Source of the DNA: Solirubrobacter soli DSM 22325
GTDB lineage: Bacteria; Actinomycetota; Thermoleophilia; Solirubrobacterales; Solirubrobacteraceae
Assembly (NCBI RefSeq): GCF_000423665.1
Contig: NZ_AUIK01000001.1
Span: forward strand, 748,422 to 812,421
Direction: 5' to 3'
Length of the DNA stretch: 64,000 bases
The number at the start of each line of letters is the position of its first letter. Position 1 is the first letter of the stretch. Below are positions 33,204 to 40,583 of the stretch, one piece after another. The translations under genes were made by a program, and so were the position numbers. Under the pieces are notes generated by a model. That model was not told the origin of the DNA. It worked only from the letters and a program-made list of their open reading frames with translations, and did not search any database.

Positions 33204-33707
33204 CTTTCTGTGCGGGCTCGTGTTGGAGCCGGCGTGGCTCGTGCGTCTTGCTGGTCGCGCGCTGGGAAGGCAAGCACTGAGGGAGGGGGACGCTTCGGCG
33301 CCCGGCCCGGCCGGTCGTGCCGCCGTCCGCCGCTGCGCCCGGCCGTGCTGACTCGCCGCGCCGTGCAGGGAGACCGTCAAGTCACGGTCCACGGAGACCA
33401 TGCGAGATCGATCGTGATCACTTTCTCCGGTGGTGGCGCTTCTCGACCGAAACCGCACTGTTCGAGCTGGCGCGTTCGTGGGGGTGTTCGACGTTCCGCC
33501 CCCGTACAGGGGCGAAACGTTCGCCACCCCCCGCGGAGTGCAGATGGACGTTCCTCACGCCGAACACGGCAGCCGAGAGCGGACAGGGGTGTCCAGTACC
33601 ACGATCTGTAACTGTCGGTCTCCCTTAGACCCCGCCGCGAGAGCGGGAGCCGATAGACGCGCAGGACGAAGGCTCGAGCACCCGCTGGCTCTCAACCCCC
33701 TCCCCCC
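33204..33707. other. 504-base spacer without a recognised gene
   Basis: Lies between the convergent GntR gene and the DapA-type gene. Open frames here are short, overlap one another and look like none of the families I know. I see no T-rich terminator, tRNA or riboswitch. A GATCGATCGTGATCAC stretch at 33409-33424 contains GATC half-sites but no -10 pair like the seven symmetric promoters. It may hold both terminators or a decayed gene. Confidence 0.4.
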
Positions 33708-34664
33708 TCACCGGCTGCCCTTCCCGAATACCGGCACGGGCGGCAACGCCACAGCGCCCACCGATGCCACGCCCTCCAACAACGCGCTCACCCGCGTCTG
33801 CGACGCCTCGCTGAGCGCCGCGAGCGGCTCACGGGCGAATGCCGACGGCAGGCGGCCGAGCCGCTCCATCACCCACTTCGCCGGGACCGGGTTCGTCTCC
33901 ATGAACGCCGCCTCGACGAGCGGGTGCAGGGCGTAGTGCAGGTCCTGGGCCCGTGAGTGGTCACCCGCGACGAACGCGTCGTAGAGGTCGGCGACGATCC
34001 GCGGGGCGAAGTTGCCGACGCAGGAGAGGTGGCCGCGGCCGCCCAACACGAGCATCGGGTAGCAGAGCAGTTCGATTCCGGACAGCGCGATGAAGTCGCG
34101 GCCGCACTCGTCCAACACGTAGGAGACGTGCTCGAAGTCGCGGGTGGTCTCCTTGATGCCGACGATGTTGTCGAACGCGCGGCGCAGCCGGCCGACGGTG
34201 GCGGGCGTGATGTCGACCGCGGCGCGGATCGGCACGTTGTAGACGAGCAGCGGGAAGTCGGGGAACTCGTTGGCGACGCGCGCGTACCAGTCGAACAGGC
34301 CCTGTTGCTGGGCGCGGCCGTAGTACGGCGTGACGACCAGGGCGCCGGCCGCGCCGAGGCGCTGGGCCTCGGCGGTCAGTTCGAGCGTCTCGCTCATCAG
34401 GGCGCTGCCGGTGCCGGGGAGGAACGGGACGCGGTCGTCGATGGCGGCCGCTGCGGTGCGCATCACCGCGATCCGCTCCTCGACGGTCATCGAGGTCGGC
34501 TCGCCGGTGGAGCCGCCGACGGAGATCCCGTGCGTGCCCTGCTCGAGTTGCCAGTCGATCAGCGGCGCGATGCTGTCGAGGTCGAGCGACCCGTCGGCGG
34601 CGAAGGGCGTGACGAGCGGCGTGATCGCCCCGCGGATCGACGTCGGGTCTGCGGCGAATCTCAT
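33708..34664 (-). CDS. Dihydrodipicolinate synthase (DapA) family aldolase/lyase
   Basis: 318-residue class I pyruvate-type aldolase, TIM barrel. GAITPLVTPFAADGSLD at residue 12, GGSTGEPTSMTVEER near 48, the general-base tyrosine in LLVYNVPIR near 138 and the Schiff-base lysine in NIVGIKETTRD near 165. In a meta-cleavage island it more likely cleaves or condenses a pyruvate- or semialdehyde-yielding intermediate than makes lysine. It could replace the class II aldolase HpaI. ATGA overlap with the FAH-RraA gene upstream supports a shared pathway. Confidence 0.85.
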   Translation of the reverse strand: MRFAADPTSIRGAITPLVTPFAADGSLDLDSIAPLIDWQLEQGTHGISVGGSTGEPTSMTVEERIAVMRTAAAAIDDRVPFLPGTGSALMSETLELTAEAQRLGAAGALVVTPYYGRAQQQGLFDWYARVANEFPDFPLLVYNVPIRAAVDITPATVGRLRRAFDNIVGIKETTRDFEHVSYVLDECGRDFIALSGIELLCYPMLVLGGRGHLSCVGNFAPRIVADLYDAFVAGDHSRAQDLHYALHPLVEAAFMETNPVPAKWVMERLGRLPSAFAREPLAALSEASQTRVSALLEGVASVGAVALPPVPVFGKGSR

Positions 34665-36064
34665 CGGTTCTCCTCGCGCCAGTGCTGGTAGTCGGGGCGG
34701 CGCGCCTCCGACAAGGGGTAGATCCCGCGGATCGACTCGCCGGCCTGCACGCGCTCGAGCGCCCACGCCTCACGGTGCTCCTGCTCGAGCGCGTCGCGCG
34801 CAACCTCCTCGGCGAGCGCCGCCGGGAGCACGAGCACGCCCTCGGCGTCGCCGACGATCACGTCCCCCGGCACCACGAGCGTGCCGCCGCAGCCGATCGG
34901 CACGTTGGTCTCGAGCGGGTGGTGGAGCAGGCCGAGCACCGCGGCGTGCGGCGCCTGGTAGTACGTCGGGATGTCGAGCGCGCAGAGCGCCGGGCTGTCG
35001 CGCAGGCCGCCGTCGGTGACGATCCCCGTGGCGCCGCGGGCGAGCGCCCGCGCGGCGAGGATGTCGCCGATCGTCCCCGCGCCCCGCTCGCCGCGCGCGT
35101 CGATCACGAGCACCTCGTCGGGTCCGATCGACTCGACGGCCCGCTTCTGGGCGTTCAGCTCGGCCTTGTCGGCGTCGCGGAAGTCCTCCCGCAGCGGCAC
35201 GTAGCGCAACGTGTACGCATAGCCGAGCAGCCGCAGGTCCGGGCGGGTGGGCCGCAGGCCCGCCATGAACGTGTTGGCGATGCCGCGGGAGCGCAGCTGG
35301 GTCGTGAGCGTCGCCGTGGAGACCTCGCGCAGCGCGCTGCGCGCCGCGTCGGACAGCGTGTACGGGCGCGGCGCGCCGGTCCCCCACGCCTCGCCGCGCA
35401 CCGCGGCGGAGACCTTGGGCTGCGCGCCGTGGCCCGCGAGCGGCGCCTCGGACTCCACGACGCGATTGCGGACGCGGCCGACGCCTTCGAGCTCCACCTC
35501 GATCTCGTCCCCCGGCTCCACCGGTCGCGAGCCCGCGGGCGTGCCGGTGAGGATCACGTCGCCCGGCTCGAGCGTCACGAAGCGCGAGAGGTCGGCGACC
35601 AGCAGGCCGAAGTCGAAGAGCAGGTTCGCGGTCGAGTCTTCCTGCACGACCTCGCCGTTGACCCGCGTGCGGAGCGTCAGCGCGCGCAGGTCGAACCCGT
35701 CGACTTCGATCGGCGCGCCGAGCGGCGTGAAGCCGTCGTGCCCCTTGGCCATCAGGTTCGAGCCGCGGTCGGCCCAGCGCAGGTCGTAGAGGCCGATGTC
35801 GTTGGCGGGCGCGATCCAGCCGATGTGGCCGGCGCCCTCCGCCGGCGTGACCTGGCGCGCCCGCGTTCCGATCACGACCGCGACCTCGCCCTCGAACGCG
35901 AGCAGCTCGGTCCCGCGGGGGCGTACGACGACGTCGCCGTCGGCGGCGAGCGACGACGGCGGCTTGAGGAAGTAGGACGGCACCGTCGGGGTGCGGCCGC
36001 GCTGCGCCGCGCGGCTGCGGTAGTTGAGGTGCACGGCGATGATCTTCGTGGCAGGTGGTGGCAT
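34661..36064 (-). CDS. FAH hydrolase/decarboxylase fused to an RraA-type aldolase domain
   Basis: 467 residues, two enzyme domains. Residues 1-215 are a fumarylacetoacetate-hydrolase-family domain with metal ligands in ELLAFEGEVAVVIG and lysine-aspartate in MAKGHDGFTPLGAPI, and LTGTPAGSRPVEPGD at its end; HpaG-type members decarboxylate the homoprotocatechuate ring-cleavage product. Residues 245-467 are RraA-like: GTIGDILAARALARGATG and TDGGLRDSPAL carry the glycine-aspartate and arginine-aspartate of 4-hydroxy-4-methyl-2-oxoglutarate aldolases and oxaloacetate decarboxylases. ATG at 36064 or GTG at 36067, nine to twelve bases after the site G reverse -10; leaderless likely. Confidence 0.85.
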   Translation of the reverse strand: MPPPATKIIAVHLNYRSRAAQRGRTPTVPSYFLKPPSSLAADGDVVVRPRGTELLAFEGEVAVVIGTRARQVTPAEGAGHIGWIAPANDIGLYDLRWADRGSNLMAKGHDGFTPLGAPIEVDGFDLRALTLRTRVNGEVVQEDSTANLLFDFGLLVADLSRFVTLEPGDVILTGTPAGSRPVEPGDEIEVELEGVGRVRNRVVESEAPLAGHGAQPKVSAAVRGEAWGTGAPRPYTLSDAARSALREVSTATLTTQLRSRGIANTFMAGLRPTRPDLRLLGYAYTLRYVPLREDFRDADKAELNAQKRAVESIGPDEVLVIDARGERGAGTIGDILAARALARGATGIVTDGGLRDSPALCALDIPTYYQAPHAAVLGLLHHPLETNVPIGCGGTLVVPGDVIVGDAEGVLVLPAALAEEVARDALEQEHREAWALERVQAGESIRGIYPLSEARRPDYQHWREENR

Positions 36065-36113
36065 CACCGATACAAGATCATATACGTTTTCCGATGTGAA
36101 AAGCGACGAGGAG
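36065..36113. promoter_or_regulatory. Symmetric -10 site G, bidirectional promoter
   Basis: Core ATCATA|TACGTT at 36077-36088 inside arms GATCA and CCGAT spaced 11 bases. The reverse TATGAT serves the FAH-RraA gene with at most a few leader bases; the forward TACGTT serves the MetE-like gene with a leader of about 25 bases that has GAGGAG at 36108-36113. Thus one core drives one leaderless and one leadered transcript. Confidence 0.62.
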
Positions 36114-36120
36114 AACAAGG

Positions 36121-37179
36121 ATGACCGTCCGCGCTGACAATCTCGGCAGCCTGCTGCGCCCGACCTACCTGCTGGACGCCCGCCACGACGGTCTGGACCA
36201 GGACGCGCTGCGGGAGGTCGAGGACCGGGCCATCGAGGAGGCGATCCGTCTCCAGGAGGACGTCGGCCTGCCCGTCGTCACCGACGGCGAGTACCGCCGC
36301 CGGTTCTTCTTCTCGACCGTCGAGGTCCTGCTCGACGGCATCGATCCGCTGGGCTTCGTCCGCCACCACCGCGACGAGGAAGGCGTCCAGCACGAGCTGC
36401 GCACGCCGACGCCCGTCGCCCGGCTGAGCCGGCGCGGCACGCTCGCCGACTACGAGGTCGAGTTCCTGCGCCCACGGACCAAGAAGCTCGTCAAGGTCAC
36501 GATGCCGCCGCCGTCGCTGCTGGTCAACTACTTCACCGACGGCGTCTCGGACAAGGCCTACAAGGACCGCGAGGAGTACCGCGAGCACCTGATGGAGTTG
36601 CTCAACGAGGACGCGAAGGCGCTCGTCGCGGCCGGCGTCGACCACATCCAGCTCGACGCGCCCCACTACGCCTACATCCAGAAGCTCGTCAAGGACGTGA
36701 CCGACCGCAACGCCACGCTCCGCCATCTTGTCGAGACCGACAACGCCGTCTTCGACGGCATCGAGGGCGTGACGAAGTCGCTGCACATCTGCCGCGGCAA
36801 CGACCGCAGCCACTACACCGGCACCGAGCCCTACGACGAGTTCGCCGCCGCGATCTTCCCGCACACCGCCGCCGACCGCCTGCTGCTGGAGTACGACGAC
36901 GAGCGCTCCGGCGGCTTCTCCCCCCTGCGCCACGCCCGCGAGGACCAGACCGTCGTGCTCGGGCTCGTGACCACCAAGCGCTCGGACATGGAGAGCGCGG
37001 ACGAGCTCAAGCAGCGGATCGAGGAGGCGTCGCAGTACATGCCGCTGGAGCGACTGGCGCTCTCGACCCAGTGCGGCTTCGGGTCCAACAGCGAGGGCAA
37101 CGCGATCACCTATGAGGCGCAGCGCGCGAAGCTCGAGTTGGTGGTGCAGGTCGCCACGGACGTGTGGGGACACGCATGA
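36121..37179 (+). CDS. Cobalamin-independent methionine synthase (MetE)-like protein
   Basis: 352-residue UROD/MetE-like TIM barrel, about half the length of true MetE and matching only its C-terminal catalytic domain. VGLPVVTDGEYRRRFFFSTV near residue 48 and the possible zinc ligands in SLHICRGNDRSH near 220, LLEYDDERSGGF near 259 and STQCGFGSN near 312 are seen. Relatives include coenzyme-M epoxide transferases and small methyl transferases. A methyl- or alkyl-transfer role in substrate breakdown is possible. Strong GAGGAG ribosome site; ATGA overlap with the SnoaL-like gene. Confidence 0.8.
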   Translation: MTVRADNLGSLLRPTYLLDARHDGLDQDALREVEDRAIEEAIRLQEDVGLPVVTDGEYRRRFFFSTVEVLLDGIDPLGFVRHHRDEEGVQHELRTPTPVARLSRRGTLADYEVEFLRPRTKKLVKVTMPPPSLLVNYFTDGVSDKAYKDREEYREHLMELLNEDAKALVAAGVDHIQLDAPHYAYIQKLVKDVTDRNATLRHLVETDNAVFDGIEGVTKSLHICRGNDRSHYTGTEPYDEFAAAIFPHTAADRLLLEYDDERSGGFSPLRHAREDQTVVLGLVTTKRSDMESADELKQRIEEASQYMPLERLALSTQCGFGSNSEGNAITYEAQRAKLELVVQVATDVWGHA

Positions 37180-37601
37180 ACGTGGAGGCGCGCCTGCAGG
37201 CGCTCGAGGACCGCGAGGCGATCCGCGACCTGCTGATGGAGTACCGCCGCGCGCTGGACGAGAAGGACTTCGACGCGTACGCGGATCTGTTCGGCGAGGA
37301 CGGCGAGTTCGTCACCGACGGGTTCACGGTTCGCGGTCGGTCCCAGATCCTCACGATGCTCGCCGACCTCCAGGCGACCGGCGCGCTGACCGTCAACGCC
37401 GGCGACGACCGCCACCTCGTCACCAACGTCGAGATCGAGGTGGACGGTGACCGCGCGACGGCGCGCAGCACGTGGGTGTACGTGACGCGCGAGAGCGACG
37501 AGCCAAACCTGGCGATGGTCGGCCACTACGAGGACCAGCTGCGCCGGACGCCCGCGGGCTGGCGGTTCGCGCGCCGCGCGGCGCCGCGCGACATCCCGTA
37601 A
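37176..37601 (+). CDS. SnoaL-like / NTF2-fold protein
   Basis: 141 residues: VEARLQALEDREAIRDLLMEYRRALDEKDFDAYADLF in two pieces opens an NTF2 fold of the SnoaL_4 type, ending with TPAGWRFARRAAPRDIP. The N-terminal helix closely parallels that of the protein at 12953 (LEDREEIRQLLQEYRRTLDARD), so the two are probable paralogs in two units controlled by the same promoter type. Start ATG at 37176 in an ATGA overlap. Function not deducible. Confidence 0.75.
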   Translation: MNVEARLQALEDREAIRDLLMEYRRALDEKDFDAYADLFGEDGEFVTDGFTVRGRSQILTMLADLQATGALTVNAGDDRHLVTNVEIEVDGDRATARSTWVYVTRESDEPNLAMVGHYEDQLRRTPAGWRFARRAAPRDIP

Positions 37602-37646
37602 GACCGTGTCGAATGACGTGCTCGTTCTATGTCGGATTACACGGTC
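37602..37646. repeat. Inverted repeat between SnoaL-like and ectB-like genes
   Basis: Perfect 8-base arms GACCGTGT (37602-37609) and ACACGGTC (37639-37646) with a 29-base loop, starting one base after the SnoaL-like stop. It may end the catabolic unit or control the following aminotransferase; no T-run follows. Confidence 0.35.
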
Positions 37647-37677
37647 GGCATGAACGATTCGCAAGACGATCGGCGGC

Positions 37678-38946
37678 GTGAAGACCTTTGAGCGCCTCGA
37701 GTCCGAAGTCCGCAGCTACAGCCGGCACTTCCCGCGCGTGTTCGCCGCCGCGCGCGGCAGCCGGCTGATCGACGAGAACGGCCGGTCCTACGTCGACTTC
37801 CTCGCCGGTGCCGGTGTCCTCAACTACGGCCATAACGAGCCGCGGCTGAAGCGGCAGCTGATCGAGTACCTGGCCGAGGACGGCATCACCCACGGCCTCG
37901 ACATGGCCACGGCCGCCAAGCGCGACTTCCTCGAGACCTTCGAGGCGGTGATCCTGCGTCCGCGCGGCCTCGAGTACAAGGTCCAGTTCCCCGGCCCGGG
38001 GGGCGCCAACGCGGTCGAGGCCGCGCTCAAGCTCGCGCGCAAGGTGACCGGGCGCCGGCGGGTGGTCGCGTTCACCAGCGGCTTTCACGGGATGTCGCTC
38101 GGCGCGCTGGCGGTGAGCGGCAACCGGCGTGCGCGGGCCGCGGCCGGCGTCGACCTTCCCGACGCGACGATCATGCCCTTCGACGGCTACCTCGGGGCGG
38201 GCGTGGACACGCTGGACGTGCTCGCGCGCTCCCTGGCCGACGACCACAGCGGGCTCGACACGCCCGCGGCGTTCATCGTCGAGACCGTGCAGGGCGAGGG
38301 CGGCGTCAACGTCGCCTCGACCAAGTGGCTCCGCGGCCTCGAGCGGCTCGCGCGAGAGCACGGCGTCCTGCTGATCGTCGACGACATCCAGGCCGGGTGC
38401 GGCCGCTGCGGCTCGTTCTTCAGCTTCGAGGAGGCCGGGATCACGCCCGACATCGTCTGCCTCTCGAAGGCGATCAGCGGCCTCGGGCTGCCGATGGCGC
38501 TCACGCTCCTGCGCCCCGAGCTCGACGTCTGGGCGCCGGGCGAGCACAACGGCACGTTCCGCGGGAACAACCTCGCGTTCGTCACCGCGACCGCGGCGCT
38601 CGAGCAGTATTGGCGGACGTCCGAGCTCCAGCAGCAGGTGCGGATCAAGGGCGACCTCGTGACCGAGCGGCTGTGGGAGATCGCGCTGCTGCGACCGGGG
38701 ATCCGGGCCGAGGTCCGCGGCCGCGGGTTGCTGCAGGGACTGCACCTCGGCGTGCCGGGCCTGGCCCGTGAGGTCGCCGAGCGCGCGTTCGCCGCGGGGC
38801 TCGTGATCGAGACCGCCGGCCGGGACGACGCGGTGCTGAAGATCATGCCGCCGCTGACGATCTCCCTCGACGAGCTGACCTTCGGCCTCGACGTGATCGA
38901 GGCCGCGATCGACGCGGCGGGCGGGTACCTGCGCGAGGTCGCATGA
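37678..38946 (+). CDS. ectB: Class III aminotransferase, diaminobutyrate-2-oxoglutarate transaminase (EctB)-like
   Basis: 422-residue PLP enzyme. EctB resemblance is strong: FERLESEVRSYSRHFPRVF at the start, FLAGAGVLNYGHNEP near 40, GGANAVEAALKLARK near 110, the aspartate of LLIVDDIQAGCGR near 235, and the PLP lysine in VCLSKAISGLGLP near 261. EctB converts aspartate semialdehyde to 2,4-diaminobutyrate. The ectA and ectC partners of ectoine synthesis are not in the window; the next gene is a small membrane protein instead. GTG start at 37678 with only a weak GGCGGC upstream. The true product could be diaminobutyrate for another purpose. Confidence 0.8.
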   Translation: MKTFERLESEVRSYSRHFPRVFAAARGSRLIDENGRSYVDFLAGAGVLNYGHNEPRLKRQLIEYLAEDGITHGLDMATAAKRDFLETFEAVILRPRGLEYKVQFPGPGGANAVEAALKLARKVTGRRRVVAFTSGFHGMSLGALAVSGNRRARAAAGVDLPDATIMPFDGYLGAGVDTLDVLARSLADDHSGLDTPAAFIVETVQGEGGVNVASTKWLRGLERLAREHGVLLIVDDIQAGCGRCGSFFSFEEAGITPDIVCLSKAISGLGLPMALTLLRPELDVWAPGEHNGTFRGNNLAFVTATAALEQYWRTSELQQQVRIKGDLVTERLWEIALLRPGIRAEVRGRGLLQGLHLGVPGLAREVAERAFAAGLVIETAGRDDAVLKIMPPLTISLDELTFGLDVIEAAIDAAGGYLREVA

Positions 38947-39329
38947 AACGCCGGTGGCTGTGCCGGTACGGGCCGGCGGAGCTCCTCGCGATCGTCGGCG
39001 CGTTCGCCGGCTTCGCGCTCGGCGACGCCCTTTGGACCACCGCCGCGGCGGCGGCGTACGCTGCCGCGATCGGCGACAACGTCGCGTACTACGGACTGCT
39101 GCTCGTCCGCGAGGCGAGGGCGCGCGGGGTGGTCGCCGCCGCCCGCGGGCTCGTCGTCGAGTTCGGCCCGGCGGAGCTGCTCGACGCCGCGCTCGTCCGC
39201 CCGGCCTGCATGGCGCTCGCGGTCGCCTCGCTGGGGCCGGTCATCGGCGTCGTGGTGGCCAAGCTCGCGGCCGATCTCGTCTTCTACGTCCCCGTCATCG
39301 TCACCTACGAGGCGACGCGAGCCGGCTGA
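38943..39329 (+). CDS. Small multi-pass membrane protein of unknown function
   Basis: 128 residues, about three or four hydrophobic segments (LLAIVGAFAGFALGDALW; MALAVASLGPVIGVVVAKL; DLVFYVPVIVTYEA). A partial internal repeat is visible: CRYGPAELLAI near residue 7 and VEFGPAELLDA near 75. I do not recognise a family. ATGA overlap with the EctB-like gene implies translational coupling, so it may transport or anchor something linked to the aminotransferase product. The overlap is the main evidence that this is a real gene. Confidence 0.65.
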   Translation: MKRRWLCRYGPAELLAIVGAFAGFALGDALWTTAAAAAYAAAIGDNVAYYGLLLVREARARGVVAAARGLVVEFGPAELLDAALVRPACMALAVASLGPVIGVVVAKLAADLVFYVPVIVTYEATRAG

Positions 39330-39333
39330 GGCG

Positions 39334-40518
39334 TCACCGGCCGAACTCGTGCAACGGCAAGGGGATGCTGTCCAGGAGCGTGAGCTGAGCGCTCGCGATG
39401 TCGGGAGGCGGGCCACCCCAGACGCGTTGGACGACCTCCTGGGCCTCACGCTCGCCAGGGTCCAGATGAAGGAACGGGCCGGTCCGGCTGACGGCGGTGA
39501 ACGTGTTGTCGGCGCCGAAGTGGATCGAGAACGCGGTGCCCGAGGACCGCTCGTCTCTGAGGACGATCGTCTTCGTCCAGCCGCTCGTCGCCGCCGACAC
39601 CATCGGATCCTTCTTCAACTCGGCCAAGGCGGCGGCCGCGCCCTGCGGGATGTAGGCGCCGGTGCCGGCCGGCGTGATCTTCCAGTCCGCCACCGGTTTG
39701 AGCACGTCGCCATAGATGCCACCGGTCGGGCTCGTGTAGTCGGCGAGCTCGTACTCGTAGACGAACCGGCCGCCGCCGAAGGGGTGCTGCAGCCCCGCCG
39801 TGTACGCGTTCGCCTGCAGCAGCAGCGACTTCGCCACCTGATGCGCGATCGCGGGCTGGTTGACGGTCGGGATCGAGTCGCGGGAGCCGGGATCGATGTA
39901 CGCCGGATCCAGGAGCCGGCGCATCATCAGCAGCCGCGCGCCGACGTCGCTCCCGCCTTCGGCCTCGTGCCACGAGTCGGTGGCGACCCGGACGATCTGC
40001 TGCTTGAGATGGTTGGTGATGCCGTCGATCGTGTCGCTCATGACGCGCCGGAACACGCCGGCGTCGACCTTGCCGGATGTGTACGGGGCGCCCATGCCGA
40101 TGCCGATCCCGGCGAGGCTGACGACGAACGCCGTCGGCCCCGTGGCGAAGCAGGCGGCCGCCCACAGGAGGTTGCCCGCCAGCGCGGTCAGGAGCGGCGC
40201 GTAGTCGGTCATGCCGTCGCGCATGGCGAAGTCGAAGTCGTCGAGCCCTTGGTGGGCCGCTCCCCAGTACTGGCCGATCCACTTGTCCGCGATCTCCTGG
40301 AGCTCGAGGACGGTCGGCTTGGACGGGTCGAAGACCGGCTCCGTGTCCGGGACGGCGGTGCGCGCCAGCATCCCCGTCACGGCGCGGTTGCCGGCGCTGC
40401 GCTGGAGCGCCAGCACCGCGCCCGCATGCAGACCGCGGGGGAGCTGCGGTTGCGGCGCGGGTGGCGCCGCCGTGCGGTCCGCGACGTTGCGGCGGGGGGC
40501 GGGCGTGGATTCGAACAT
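39334..40518 (-). CDS. Putative eCIS-associated/secreted protein with LQRSAGNRAV motif
   Basis: 394 residues. Near residue 37 it carries LALQRSAGNRAVTGML, an N-terminal motif common in actinobacterial proteins linked to extracellular contractile injection systems, often with DUF4157. The preceding 35 residues are proline-rich and disordered. A hydrophobic stretch follows near 110-145 (LLTALAGNLLWAAACFATGP and VVSLAGIGIGMG). The rest has no domain I recognise. The metal-peptidase motif HExxH of DUF4157 is not present. No sheath, tube or baseplate gene is in the window, so this would be an orphan cargo or accessory. Good AGGGGG ribosome site before ATG 40518. Confidence 0.6.
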   Translation of the reverse strand: MFESTPAPRRNVADRTAAPPAPQPQLPRGLHAGAVLALQRSAGNRAVTGMLARTAVPDTEPVFDPSKPTVLELQEIADKWIGQYWGAAHQGLDDFDFAMRDGMTDYAPLLTALAGNLLWAAACFATGPTAFVVSLAGIGIGMGAPYTSGKVDAGVFRRVMSDTIDGITNHLKQQIVRVATDSWHEAEGGSDVGARLLMMRRLLDPAYIDPGSRDSIPTVNQPAIAHQVAKSLLLQANAYTAGLQHPFGGGRFVYEYELADYTSPTGGIYGDVLKPVADWKITPAGTGAYIPQGAAAALAELKKDPMVSAATSGWTKTIVLRDERSSGTAFSIHFGADNTFTAVSRTGPFLHLDPGEREAQEVVQRVWGGPPPDIASAQLTLLDSIPLPLHEFGR

Positions 40519-40583
40519 GACCCCCTAGACCCGCTCCCGTCCGGTGAGGTTGGCCGGATGTGGCGAGCGCCTACGCTGGGGGC

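Noticed and set aside
33204..33707. A hidden RNA gene or small protein in the 504-base spacer
   Set aside because: I could not identify tRNA-like cloverleaf pairing, a known riboswitch core or a frame with family resemblance; overlapping short frames look like chance.
33708..34664. DapA for lysine biosynthesis
   Set aside because: Overlap with the FAH-RraA gene and placement in the meta-cleavage island argue for a catabolic aldolase of the same superfamily.
37678..39329. Complete ectoine biosynthesis operon
   Set aside because: Only the EctB-like gene is present; the neighbours are a membrane protein and unrelated genes, with no EctA acetyltransferase or EctC cyclase.
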